64,000 nucleotides of DNA from CAVSQX01 sp963730225 (lineage in GTDB: Bacteria; Planctomycetota; Phycisphaerae; Tepidisphaerales; Tepidisphaeraceae). The position numbers and the translations under genes are program-made. The DNA lies in contig CAVSQX010000001.1 of assembly GCA_963730225.1 (NCBI GenBank), positions 310,001-374,000 of the forward strand, written 5' to 3'. Shown here piece after piece: positions 1-8,247 of this stretch. The notes under the pieces were generated by a model. It did not search any database, was not told where the DNA came from, and saw only the letters and a list, made by a program, of their open reading frames with translations. Within the stretch, counting starts at the first letter, position 1. Every line of letters starts with the position of its first letter.

Positions 1-1383
1 CTTGGGATGATCTTGGGATGGGCTCTGCGGGTCAGGTTGGAATTCCATCGTGAACGTCGGATCGCTGAAGCAGTTCAGCCCAGCGTTCCCCAACGCATCG
101 CGGACCTGGTCCACCGTCATCAGCTTTCCACTGTTGACGTCGGCGATGATGCGCTGAAGCGCCGCCGTATCGTCCTGGACATCTTTGGTATAGCGCGCCA
201 GGGTCTGCGGCGGATGCACGTCCAGCTTGATCTCCTGCTTCCAGACGCCGCCAACCTTGCGATACCATGCCGCGACCTCACCGTTGCCGCCGCGAGAAAT
301 CATTCCGACATCGCCATGCTCGCGCGGCTGGTCCCACGCCAGCGACGGGGCGAAAGCGGCATCGTTTTCCAACCCAAAACCGCCTGCCAACCCGCTGCCC
401 TTTGGGTCGACGTGATCCATCATTGCCTTTTGGAAATCGCCGATTGCGATGAGCCGCTCGACGCTAGCCAGAGGATATGAGCTCTCAGGCGCGCCCGAGA
501 CGAAGAGAAGATCGGCCATCCCCTTCGGATCGCCTCGCATCATCGCCTGCGTAAACGCGCCGATCGAGCCCTGCAAAGTAGATGGGTCGAAGTGCATGGC
601 CAGGATCGCCTGCTCCTGCTGCTTCTGCGCCTGGTCTTCCTCCTGTTTCTGTTGCTGTTCCAACTGCCGCGCGCGGACCATGGGCACACCTTCGGGATAA
701 AGCGCATCCTCGACCTGCTTTGGCGTCGTAAATTTGCCAGCCTCCAACCCATCCAGCGCCCGCCGCAGCCGCGCGCTCATTTGATCCGCTTGCGCAGTCC
801 GTGGGTTGGTTGGCAGGGTAGTCCGCCCCAGGCGCGCCAGCGCTGCTGTCGCTCGCGTGGTGGCGCGTGCCCGAACTTCGGGAGACATGTATCGCCCAAT
901 GCGCCAAATGCCATCCGGATCGCGCTGCATGAATGAGGTGACGACGCCTGTCTTTCCGGCCTGCAAGTTCCCCACGGCCTGATCAGGATGCTGCGGCGAA
1001 ATCTGCCACATGTCGTCGGTGTACTTCACGTCCGTTTGCCCGGGCCGCATTCGACATTCGTCGCAGAGCTTCACCAGCGCATCGTGTCCGAATTGCGCCT
1101 CCATTGCCTTGTCGAACCGCAGTTCCAGGACCAACTCCCGCGCAATCGCTTGACGCGCACCATCTGAAAAACTGTTAAGTGAATCGGCGACTGTGGCAAC
1201 ATCGCCCGTTTCTATCGCATGCTCCATTACCATCATCGCACCGGCAGGCGTTTCGCGGCCAGCTGTAACCGGCTGTGTGCTGGCGGGCTGGCTAGCAGGC
1301 GCGAGCGCGGCGAATGCCGGCGCGACGAGCCAGAAGATTACCGCCGCTAGGGCCGAAATGATCCGCGCTACGTTGCGAACCAT
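1..1383 (-). CDS. Secreted repeat-module protein of unknown function, partial
   Basis: An open frame of 461 codons begins at an ATG at 1383 and runs off the left edge without a stop. The N-terminus is a signal peptide (MVRNVARII, hydrophobic core, then APAFAAL). Two modules follow. The first starts TPAGAMMVMEHAIETGD (about residues 45-230). The second is around QGSIGAFTQAMMRGDPKGMADL and ends VRDALGNAGLN (about residues 290-445). A Gln/Glu-rich linker of about 15 residues separates them. The gene immediately downstream of dnaB carries the same two modules in the reverse order, so these are tandem paralogues. No known family is recognised; the mix of short hydrophilic modules suggests a periplasmic or exported protein. 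The true C-terminus is outside the window. Confidence 0.75.
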   Translation of the reverse strand, partial: MVRNVARIISALAAVIFWLVAPAFAALAPASQPASTQPVTAGRETPAGAMMVMEHAIETGDVATVADSLNSFSDGARQAIARELVLELRFDKAMEAQFGHDALVKLCDECRMRPGQTDVKYTDDMWQISPQHPDQAVGNLQAGKTGVVTSFMQRDPDGIWRIGRYMSPEVRARATTRATAALARLGRTTLPTNPRTAQADQMSARLRRALDGLEAGKFTTPKQVEDALYPEGVPMVRARQLEQQQKQEEDQAQKQQEQAILAMHFDPSTLQGSIGAFTQAMMRGDPKGMADLLFVSGAPESSYPLASVERLIAIGDFQKAMMDHVDPKGSGLAGGFGLENDAAFAPSLAWDQPREHGDVGMISRGGNGEVAAWYRKVGGVWKQEIKLDVHPPQTLARYTKDVQDDTAALQRIIADVNSGKLMTVDQVRDALGNAGLNCFSDPTFTMEFQPDPQSPSQDHPK

Positions 1384-1416
1384 GTATCTTCTCCTGCACG
1401 CCGGCCCACGTTTCGA

Positions 1417-2160
1417 TCACTCCGAATTGCTATACCCGCCAAGGCCCCACTGTGATCCAAGTTGCTGCAACTTCGGTGCCACGGTTTGGATGACCGCTGC
1501 GTCGGTGGCGTATTTCCCCGCCTTCAGGTCGGCCGCCGCCTGTTCGAGAATCGCATCCTTTGCGGCCAACTCCGTGGCTCGCTCTTTGAGTTGCCGCGTG
1601 TTCTGCGGAAACCGCGGGCCGATGCGCCATTTCCCGTCGGCGCAGTGATGCATGATCGGCACGCCGGTCATTTCCTGCACAGGCACCTGTTGGCCATTGG
1701 CGGCTGTGTCAGTCCTGGGAATCGCTTCCCAACTGCTCATCGCCAGGTCGGGATAGCCTGGTTCGATTCGCCACTCATCGTCCGTGTAACCGCGAAGATC
1801 ATCCCGGATCAAAGCGCCAAGCCAGGTTGCAACGCGATTGGAATCGTCGCGATTGGGAAAGCGCGATTCCGCCGCCCCCAGCAATTTCAAGCCGACGACA
1901 TAATCATGTGCGGCGGCGGCGCGGCAGGATCCGTTCTGGTCCTGCGGCATGTACAGCGAATCGCCGATGGTCGGCTCGTCTGCGGTTTCGACGGCGTGGA
2001 CGAAACGATTCATCGCCCCGGCTGGCGTGGTGGGGGAGATTGCGAAATTGCCATGCGGATCGGGCCGATCATGTTGGCCCGCTGTGGGCAGCGGCTCGCC
2101 TTCCAGCCGCATGTCGTTCTGCGCGAACGCCCCATTCAGGATCGGCATTGAGCATGGCAT
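1417..2160 (-). CDS. Distal part of a frameshifted secreted module protein
   Basis: This 247-codon frame overlaps the preceding frame (2069-2734) by 92 bases and has no signal peptide. From TPAGAMNRFVHAVETAD onward it matches the first module of the neighbouring 1-1383 protein. In that neighbour the two module types are fused in one chain, so this frame is probably the C-terminal half of the gene that starts at 2734, separated by a one-base frameshift between about 2069 and 2160. The apparent start at 2160 lies inside the upstream coding sequence and has no Shine-Dalgarno. It ends GLGGYSNSE. Function unknown. Confidence 0.55.
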   Translation of the reverse strand: MPCSMPILNGAFAQNDMRLEGEPLPTAGQHDRPDPHGNFAISPTTPAGAMNRFVHAVETADEPTIGDSLYMPQDQNGSCRAAAAHDYVVGLKLLGAAESRFPNRDDSNRVATWLGALIRDDLRGYTDDEWRIEPGYPDLAMSSWEAIPRTDTAANGQQVPVQEMTGVPIMHHCADGKWRIGPRFPQNTRQLKERATELAAKDAILEQAAADLKAGKYATDAAVIQTVAPKLQQLGSQWGLGGYSNSE

Positions 2161-2734
2161 TGCCTAGCGCATCGCGCACCTGCGGCAGGGTCTTCACCTT
2201 CCCCGCATTTACGCCGGCGGTAATCCGCTCGACGGCCGCATCATCTTCCTCCAGGTCTTGTGTGCGCTGGGCTAGCGTCATCGGCTGCTCTGGCGTGATG
2301 TCCATCTTCCACACGCCGTTGATCTTCTTGAACCAGACTGACGGCGCATCCGGACCCGAGGCCGTCACCACCGCCGTGTCGCCGTTGTCGTGTGCCAGAC
2401 CAATCAGAGGCAGGTCCAGCGATTCATTGATCAGACCGAATTCCTCGACCAGCGACGCGCCGTAGTTCTTGGAAACGTGCTGCGTCAGCGCGTTTTCCAG
2501 CGCCTGGGCCGAGATGATCCGCCTGGCGTTGGCCAGCGCAAGTCGATCATCCTTCGATTCGTTGGCGTAGTAGAACCCGGCCATCGCCTTGGCGTCGCCG
2601 CGTCGGGTGGCATCGGCCAGTTGTTGGATCACCTCGCCAAGCTGCGGATCATCCGTCGCCCAACTCGGTGTCGGCCACAGAAGAGCAAAAACGGCCAATC
2701 CCCGGAAAGTCAGTGTAATGAACCGGCGCTGCAT
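2069..2734 (-). CDS. Proximal part of a frameshifted secreted module protein
   Basis: ATG at 2734. The first 26 residues (MQRRFITLTFRGLAVFALL, then PSWA) form a signal peptide. Residues about 30-200 match the second module of the 1-1383 protein: both share a RRGDAKAMAGF / MRGDPKGMADL-type segment, a W(F/Y)(K/R)K(I/V)(N/G)GVWK segment, and end in VRDALGNA. After that point this frame degenerates (ERHAAGRRAAAHSGPT) while the overlapping frame continues with sensible sequence. The gene lies 26 bases after dnaB on the same strand and may be co-transcribed. Function unknown; exported by inference. Confidence 0.6.
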   Translation of the reverse strand: MQRRFITLTFRGLAVFALLWPTPSWATDDPQLGEVIQQLADATRRGDAKAMAGFYYANESKDDRLALANARRIISAQALENALTQHVSKNYGASLVEEFGLINESLDLPLIGLAHDNGDTAVVTASGPDAPSVWFKKINGVWKMDITPEQPMTLAQRTQDLEEDDAAVERITAGVNAGKVKTLPQVRDALGNAMLNADPEWGVRAERHAAGRRAAAHSGPT

Positions 2735-2759
2735 AACCCTCCCAACGGACGGTTACATT

Positions 2760-4109
2760 CTAAAATGGGCTGATCTGCGCCGACAAATTCTCAAACCGCG
2801 TCGCACGGTTCAGGAACGTCAGCTTTACCGTGCCCGTCGGGCCGTTTCGCTGCTTGGCGATGATGATCTCGGCAATGTTGTCGGGCTGAAAATCCGGGTC
2901 GCTCATTTTGTAGTAATCTTCCCGGTGCAGCAGCATGATGACATCCGCATCCTGCTCGATCGAGCCTGATTCGCGCAGATCGCTCATCCTCGGCCGATGC
3001 CCGTCACGGCCCTCGCTGGCCCGGTTCAACTGCGAAAGGGCCATCACCGGAACGTTCAACTCCCGAGCCAGCGCTTTGATGTTCCGGCTGATCTCGCTGA
3101 TCTGCTGCTGGCGGTTCTCCGGGCCGGGATTGTCCATCAACTGCATGTAATCAATCATGATCAGCTTGATGTCGTGCTGAAGTTTCAGCCGCCGGGCTTT
3201 TGCGCGAAGTTCCAGCGGCGTCAGGCCCGGTGAATCGTCGACCCAGATCGGGGCCTTGGCCAATTCCCCCACGACATTGGCCAGATGCTGATATTCCTCC
3301 GCGCTAAGCATCCCTCGCCGCAGTTTGTGGGCATCGATTCGTCCCCGGCTGCACAACATGCGCTGGGCTAACTGCTGCTTGCTCATTTCCAGCGAAAACA
3401 CCGCACACGGCACGTCCCGGCAGGCGACGTTTTCCACGATGTTCATCGCCAACGATGTTTTCCCCATCGACGGCCGGGCCGCGACGATGATCATTTCGCC
3501 GTTTTGAAGCCCGTTGAGCATGTCGTCCAACTCGAAATAATCCGTTTCGATCCCGCGCTGCCCGCGCTTTTCGATGGATTCGAACACCTCATATAGAACC
3601 GTTTCCATCGCCACCATCGACTGCCCGACTTTTTTGCTGGCGATTTCGAAGATTCGCTTCTCCGCGTTGTCCAATACCGATTCCGCCTGCTCGTGCGGAG
3701 CGTAGGCGTCGCGCAGAATGTCGTTGCTGGCGGAAATCAGTTGCCGCAACAGCGCTTTTTCCCGAACGATCCGGGCGTAGTGCTGTCCATGGGCCGCCGA
3801 CGGAACCGTGTTGAGAATCTGCCCCAGATATGCCGTCCCGCCCACTTCTTCCAGCAGCTGCCGTTTGCCGAGCTCGTCGCGCAGAATTACCGCGTCCACC
3901 GGCCGGTTCTGCTCATACAGCTTCACCAGAACATCGAACATGATCTGGTGATCGGCCTGATACAAATCATCGCGGTTGGTGATCTGCACGATCAGCCCGA
4001 TCAGCTCCCGATCCAGCATCATCGACGCCAGCATGCACATTTCCGCGTCGATGGATGCCGGCGGAAGGCGATCAAACTGTTTGGCGATGGGTTCGATCAA
4101 CTGGTCCAT
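2760..4109 (-). CDS. dnaB: Replicative DNA helicase DnaB
   Basis: 449 residues, normal length for the family. The N-terminal primase-interacting domain begins PPASIDAEMCMLASMM. The RecA-like helicase domain has Walker A ARPSMGKTS at residues 211-219, the Walker B region IKLIMIDYMQLM, and the conserved SQLNR and DLRESGSIEQDAD segments. There is no intein. DnaB is the hexameric helicase that unwinds DNA ahead of the replisome. It lies downstream of rpsF-ssb-rplI, a common bacterial arrangement, but is separated from rplI by a 204-base gap that holds a large inverted repeat. The start is the ATG at 4109. Confidence 0.97.
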   Translation of the reverse strand: MDQLIEPIAKQFDRLPPASIDAEMCMLASMMLDRELIGLIVQITNRDDLYQADHQIMFDVLVKLYEQNRPVDAVILRDELGKRQLLEEVGGTAYLGQILNTVPSAAHGQHYARIVREKALLRQLISASNDILRDAYAPHEQAESVLDNAEKRIFEIASKKVGQSMVAMETVLYEVFESIEKRGQRGIETDYFELDDMLNGLQNGEMIIVAARPSMGKTSLAMNIVENVACRDVPCAVFSLEMSKQQLAQRMLCSRGRIDAHKLRRGMLSAEEYQHLANVVGELAKAPIWVDDSPGLTPLELRAKARRLKLQHDIKLIMIDYMQLMDNPGPENRQQQISEISRNIKALARELNVPVMALSQLNRASEGRDGHRPRMSDLRESGSIEQDADVIMLLHREDYYKMSDPDFQPDNIAEIIIAKQRNGPTGTVKLTFLNRATRFENLSAQISPF

Positions 4110-4150
4110 GGCCGCGACAATCCGTTGTGCTGCTCACGGCAGCGGGCTTT

Positions 4151-4230
4151 ACCGCGTAGCGGTCGCCCCGGAGGGGTACAATCTTTCACTCGAACACAAA
4201 TGTGTCCCTTCGGGGCGACCGCTACGCGGA
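4151..4230. repeat. 30-bp inverted repeat, REP-like hairpin
   Basis: Arms at 4151-4180 and 4201-4230 flank a 20-base loop. The inner part (CCGCGTAGCGGTCGCCCCG) is perfectly complementary, with a few mismatches towards the loop. It sits between rplI and dnaB, both on the minus strand. There is no T-tract, so it is not a standard intrinsic terminator. It resembles the dispersed palindromes seen elsewhere in this window and could form an mRNA hairpin that separates the two genes. Confidence 0.8.
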
Positions 4231-4313
4231 AGCACGATCATATCACAAAAAACAAAACCTGTCGCCGCCACATCGGACGATGACAGGTTCTTCACCGAGT
4301 TATGCACAACCGC

Positions 4314-4856
4314 TCAACTCCGCTGCGGCCTTTCAAAATTGCTCGCCGGCGGCGGCGCTTCCGCCGCCGCTTTCGCCGCCGCATCGATCGTCGCCTTGCT
4401 CTCCGCGTCCGGCGCAACCCACACTTTCACATCCGCCGTCAAATCATCCGCGAACTTGATCTGCACCTGATAATTGTTGATGCGGTCCAGCTTGCCGGGA
4501 AGATTCACATCATCGGGCTGAATGTTGAATCCCTGTCCCTGCAACGCCTTGGCGATGTCGGTGGCGCTGACCGAGCCGAACAGGTGGCCCTGCTCGTTGG
4601 CCCGCCGTTCCAGCGTGACTTCGACGCCCGCCAATTGCTTGATCAGTGCCGCCTGCTGATCGCGCCGCTCGCGCTCCATCCGCTCAATCTCCTTGCGGCG
4701 TTCCTCCAGCTTCTTCACGTTCCCCGGCGTCGGATGCACGGCCAAATCTTTTGGAAGCAGATAATTTCGGGCAAAGCCCGCCGACACATCGACCAAATCG
4801 CCGACTTTGCCGACGTTTTTGACCGATTCTTTCAACAGAAGTTTTACGGTTGCCAT
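4314..4856 (-). CDS. rplI: 50S ribosomal protein L9
   Basis: 180 residues. The N-terminal domain (MATVKLLLKESVKNVG, GFARNYLLPKDLAV) is the typical rRNA-binding part of bL9. It is followed by the long connecting helix (about residues 46-75) and the C-terminal domain with HLFGSVSATDIA. A 30-residue Ala/Pro-rich tail follows the usual end (about 150 residues). The gene is preceded by ssb and rpsF in the usual order, but rpsR, commonly found between ssb and rplI, is absent. It lies in a run of translation and replication genes on the minus strand and is probably co-transcribed with ssb. Confidence 0.95.
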   Translation of the reverse strand: MATVKLLLKESVKNVGKVGDLVDVSAGFARNYLLPKDLAVHPTPGNVKKLEERRKEIERMERERRDQQAALIKQLAGVEVTLERRANEQGHLFGSVSATDIAKALQGQGFNIQPDDVNLPGKLDRINNYQVQIKFADDLTADVKVWVAPDAESKATIDAAAKAAAEAPPPASNFERPQRS

Positions 4857-4868
4857 GATTGTTTTACC

Positions 4869-5390
4869 TCAAAACGGAATATCCGCGTCCGGAACCGACT
4901 GATCGTCGCTGATCGGCGACTGCGCCGGCGGTTGTGCCGGCGACTGCTGCGGCGGCCGATTTCCCGCCGGCCGCGGCGGCTGCGATCGGTTTTGCGGGGG
5001 ATTTTCGCCGCCGCCTTCGTGTCCTCCGCCGCCTCCGCCTCCTCCACCTCCGCCCTCGCGTCCGCCGATGAATTGGAAATTCTCCACCACCACGCTCAGC
5101 TTGCTGCGCTTCCCGCCGCCTTGCTTGTCTTCCCAGGAGTCGTACTTCAGCCGGCCCTCGATGAAGATCGGCTTGCCCTTGGTGAAATACTGGTTGATCA
5201 ACTCGCCCGTCTTGGCAAATGCGGAGCAATCGACAAAGAGAACATCTTCCCGATCCTCGCCACTGGCGCTCTTGAATTTCCGGTTGCACGCAATGCCGAA
5301 CTCGGCCACCGCCGTCTGATTGGGCAGATATTTCAACTGCGGATCGCGCGTCAGATTGCCCATCAGCAGGACTTTATTGAAGCTGGACAT
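4869..5390 (-). CDS. ssb: Single-stranded DNA-binding protein
   Basis: 173 residues. The OB-fold domain covers about residues 1-110 (MSSFNKVLLMGNLTRDPQ; VDCSAFAKTGELI; FIEGRLKYDSWEDK). A Gly-rich disordered linker with a run of more than ten glycines comes next. The acidic C-terminal tip reads DADIPF, the standard SSB peptide that binds replication and repair partners. The gene sits between rpsF and rplI and was found in the expected order. SSB coats single-stranded DNA during replication and recombination. The start is an ATG with an upstream purine-rich stretch. Confidence 0.96.
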   Translation of the reverse strand: MSSFNKVLLMGNLTRDPQLKYLPNQTAVAEFGIACNRKFKSASGEDREDVLFVDCSAFAKTGELINQYFTKGKPIFIEGRLKYDSWEDKQGGGKRSKLSVVVENFQFIGGREGGGGGGGGGGGHEGGGENPPQNRSQPPRPAGNRPPQQSPAQPPAQSPISDDQSVPDADIPF

Positions 5391-5405
5391 AGATCACCTG
5401 TATGT

Positions 5406-5888
5406 TTATTCCCTTGCAGCCGGTTCGGCGGAATGATCCTCGCGACGCGGCCCGCGCGGACCTCGGTCATCGCGCTGATATCGATCCTCCCGATACCCGC
5501 CGCGCCCGCCGCTGTCGGGCCGGTCCCAACTATTGCGTTCCACCGGCGGAGCGATTGGCTGCGGCTCCACGGCCGCCATCTCCTTCTCGCTCAGATGATC
5601 CGCCCGGGTCACCAGCGCCCGCAGCACTTCCTCGCTGAGCTTCACGTCGCGCTCGATCGCCGACACCGCCGCTCCTTCGGCCCGGAAAAACGCGATGATA
5701 TACGTCCCGCGCTTCTGCTTGCCGATTTCGTACGCCAGCTTGCGCTCGTCCCATTTTTTGATGACCTGAATTTTTCCGTCGTGCTTTTCGATCATGCCGC
5801 GCACGATCTTGATCGCATTCTCGGGCTCGGCGCCGGCGGGGCCCAGCAGAAACATTCCTTCATATTGATTCGTATTTTTCGCAGACAT
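5406..5888 (-). CDS. rpsF: 30S ribosomal protein S6
   Basis: 160 residues; the first about 105 form bS6 (NQYEGMFLLGP, KKWDERKLAYEI, GTYIIAFFRAEG). An Arg/Asp-rich tail (RGGYREDRYQRDDRG) extends it well beyond the usual 95-110 residues. Charged extensions on S6 are found in several phyla. Position directly before ssb and rplI fits the conserved rpsF-ssb-rplI cluster. S6 binds S18 on the 30S platform; rpsR for S18 is not in this cluster. Confidence 0.94.
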   Translation of the reverse strand: MSAKNTNQYEGMFLLGPAGAEPENAIKIVRGMIEKHDGKIQVIKKWDERKLAYEIGKQKRGTYIIAFFRAEGAAVSAIERDVKLSEEVLRALVTRADHLSEKEMAAVEPQPIAPPVERNSWDRPDSGGRGGYREDRYQRDDRGPRGPRREDHSAEPAARE

Positions 5889-5921
5889 AAACGCTTTGCT
5901 CCCAAGTGGGGTTTCCAGAAA

Positions 5922-6527
5922 TCACGCATTCACATTGAATTCATTCATCGCCGATTCGATGCCGTCGTCCATCCATCGCACGATCGCCTCGGCCGCTTTG
6001 CCGATCGCCGGCTCCAGCAGTTTTCGCTGCTGGGATGAGAATTTTCCCAAAACATAATCCTTTCCCGCCATCTCCGGCGGGGCCGGGTCGATTCCCAGCC
6101 GCAGCCGCGGATAGTCTTCCGTGCTCAGCGACTGTTCGATGTCGCGCAGGCCGTTGTGCCCGCCGCTGCTGCCGCCGGCCCGCAGCCGAATCCGTCCGCA
6201 CGGCAACGCCAAATCGTCCAGCACAATCAACCCATCCATCGGCGGCAACTGATAAAACGCCATCGCCGATTGAACCGCGTTGCCGCTGAGGTTCATAAAC
6301 GTCGTCGGCTTGAGCAGCAGCAGTTTTTCCTGCCGGCCCGACGGCAGCGCCGCCAATCCATCCAGCGCCAACCCGTCGAATTTCTGCCGCGCCGCCGAAT
6401 CGAAATCCGCCGGCTTGCCCGTCCATCCGAGCCGGTTCGCCAGTAGATCGAGAACCTCGAACCCGACGTTGTGCCGAGTGCCGACGTACTGTGCGCCCGG
6501 ATTTCCAAGTCCGACGACGATCCGCAT
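5922..6527 (-). CDS. pth: Peptidyl-tRNA hydrolase
   Basis: 201 residues from the ATG at 6527 (MRIVVGLGNPGAQYVGTRHN). The frame is open further upstream, but that part is Arg-rich shadow sequence overlapping rplY. Family landmarks are the GLGNPG start, the catalytic His in GTRHNVG, KPTTFMNLSG, the DDLALPCG Asp, and the RAGGSSGGHNGLRDI segment. The enzyme recycles peptidyl-tRNA released from stalled ribosomes. It follows rplY, and the rplY-pth pairing is common in bacteria. The length is normal. Confidence 0.95.
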   Translation of the reverse strand: MRIVVGLGNPGAQYVGTRHNVGFEVLDLLANRLGWTGKPADFDSAARQKFDGLALDGLAALPSGRQEKLLLLKPTTFMNLSGNAVQSAMAFYQLPPMDGLIVLDDLALPCGRIRLRAGGSSGGHNGLRDIEQSLSTEDYPRLRLGIDPAPPEMAGKDYVLGKFSSQQRKLLEPAIGKAAEAIVRWMDDGIESAMNEFNVNA

Positions 6528-6555
6528 AAGCAGCCAATGCAAAAGACATTTCCAT

Positions 6556-7245
6556 TCACTTCTTCTCGGCCGCCGCCGGAGCCGCTGCCGCCGCCGCGCC
6601 CGGCGCCGCCGCTTCGCCTTCCTCTTCCTTCTTCTTTCCAATGATCTCCGGCTCCGCCGATTCGGTTTCCGTCGCGGCCGTCGCCACAACCTCTTCCAGA
6701 ATCTCACGCACCTGCGCGACGATCAATTCGCCGTCGCGCATGATCTTCACGCCCGCCGGAATCGGCAAATCCTTGATGTGCAGGACCGAATCCAGCCCCA
6801 TCTCCGAGACGTTGAAGCGGATGGCGTCGGGAATGTCGGTCACCACGCACTCGACTTCCAGCTCGGCGATGATCTGCTGAAGCACGCCGCCCTCGGCCTC
6901 GCCTTTGGGCGTTCCCTTGAACTCGATCGGCACCGTTACCTTCACGCGCTCGTGCAAATCCACGCGGGCGAAATCGACGTGAATCACGTCCATGCCCAGA
7001 TGATCGTACTGCACGTCTTTCACCAGAACGTTTTCGCTCTGCCCGCCCAGGCTCAGCGCGAACAGATGCGCTCCGCGATTCAGATGCCCGACGACTTCCT
7101 TCTTCGGCAGCGTGATCGGAATCACCGCCTGCTTATGCCCGTAAATCACGCCCGGCAGCTTCCCGCTGTCGCGCAGCCGTTTGTTAGCCCGAGAGCCCAA
7201 TTCCGAGCGGGACTCGGCCGTTACATTTGCTGATTGCGATGCCAT
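6556..7245 (-). CDS. rplY: 50S ribosomal protein L25/Ctc family
   Basis: 229 residues with the long CTC-type architecture. The 5S-rRNA-binding domain (about 1-95) has GSRANKRLRDSGKLPGVIYG. The TL5-type C-terminal domain (about 96-190) has KGEAEGGVLQQ and VLHIKDLPIPAGV. A low-complexity Ala/Glu tail ends PAAAEKK. The start ATG at 7245 has a good Shine-Dalgarno (TGGAG) seven bases upstream. The position between prs and pth is the classic prs-ctc-pth order. Confidence 0.95.
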   Translation of the reverse strand: MASQSANVTAESRSELGSRANKRLRDSGKLPGVIYGHKQAVIPITLPKKEVVGHLNRGAHLFALSLGGQSENVLVKDVQYDHLGMDVIHVDFARVDLHERVKVTVPIEFKGTPKGEAEGGVLQQIIAELEVECVVTDIPDAIRFNVSEMGLDSVLHIKDLPIPAGVKIMRDGELIVAQVREILEEVVATAATETESAEPEIIGKKKEEEGEAAAPGAAAAAAPAAAEKK

Positions 7246-7263
7246 AAAAACTCCAAAAATTCT

Positions 7264-8238
7264 CTAATTGTCCTTTTTGCCGTCGTCCTTAAACAATGCA
7301 CTGACCGATGCGTTGTGGTGAATGCGATGAATCGCCTCCCCCAGCAACTCGGCGGTGCCCAGCACCACCAGCCGGTCGCGGATCGGGTCGGCCCGCTCGC
7401 TGAGCGGAATCGTGTCGGTCACCGCCAGCTTCGTGTACCGGCATTCCGTGAGCCGCTCTATCGCTGGCGGCGCCAGAACGGCGTGCGTGGCGGCGATGTA
7501 AACCTCCAGCGCTCCGTGATCGCGCAGAACTCGAATCGCCTCGGTAACCGTGCCGGCCGTCGTGATCATGTCGTCGACGATCAGCACGTTCTTTCCTTCC
7601 ACGTCGCCGATGATCGTCTTGGCTTGCGTGTCGCGCACGCTTTTTCGCCGCTTGTCGATGATGCAGATTTCCCCGCCCATCATGTTGGCGTATTTCTGGG
7701 CCCGCTTCACGTTCCCCACATCCGGCGATACGAAAACCCGATTGCTCAATTTCAGCGTCTTGAACCATTTGGTCAGCACCGGCGATGCGCTGAGATGATC
7801 CACCGGAATATCAAAAAATCCCTGAACCTGGGCCGCGTGCAGATCGACCGACACCACCCGATCCGCTCCCGCCCGCTCCAGCAGATTCGCCACCAGTTTC
7901 GCCGTGATCGGGGTGCGGCCCTCATCTTTGCGGTCCTGCCGGGCGTATCCGAAATACGGCATCACCGCCGTCACCCGTCCGGCGCTGGCACGCTTGAGCG
8001 TGTCGATCCAGATGAACAACTCCATGATGTGGGCGTTCACCGGATGGCACGTCGGCTGAACGATGAAGCAATCCCTGCCGCGCACATCCTCGTCCACCTT
8101 CACGATCAATTCCCCGTCGGGGAAAAGCTCCGTGCGCCCGCGGCCCAGCGGCAGCTCCAGATAATCGGCGATTTTCTGGGCCAGCACCGGATTGGCCCGG
8201 CCCGCGAAAACCTTGATTTTGTCCGCATCAGAGTGCAT
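7264..8238 (-). CDS. prs: Ribose-phosphate pyrophosphokinase
   Basis: 324 residues. Motifs of class I PRPP synthase are visible: FPDGELIVKVDEDVRGRDCFIVQ, the flexible-loop region YFGYARQDRKDEGR, the Mg-binding VVSVDLHAAQVQGFF, and the PRPP-binding loop VLIVDDMITTAGT. It makes PRPP from ribose 5-phosphate and ATP for nucleotide, His and Trp synthesis. It follows the glmU-like gene after 9 bases, so the two are probably co-transcribed, and it precedes rplY. Confidence 0.96.
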   Translation of the reverse strand: MHSDADKIKVFAGRANPVLAQKIADYLELPLGRGRTELFPDGELIVKVDEDVRGRDCFIVQPTCHPVNAHIMELFIWIDTLKRASAGRVTAVMPYFGYARQDRKDEGRTPITAKLVANLLERAGADRVVSVDLHAAQVQGFFDIPVDHLSASPVLTKWFKTLKLSNRVFVSPDVGNVKRAQKYANMMGGEICIIDKRRKSVRDTQAKTIIGDVEGKNVLIVDDMITTAGTVTEAIRVLRDHGALEVYIAATHAVLAPPAIERLTECRYTKLAVTDTIPLSERADPIRDRLVVLGTAELLGEAIHRIHHNASVSALFKDDGKKDN

Positions 8239-8247
8239 GGAAGCCGC

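Noticed and set aside
4302..6038. Long plus-strand frame opposite rplI, ssb and rpsF
   Set aside because: Arg/Leu-rich shadow of GC-rich genes on the other strand; no start signal, no recognisable domain.
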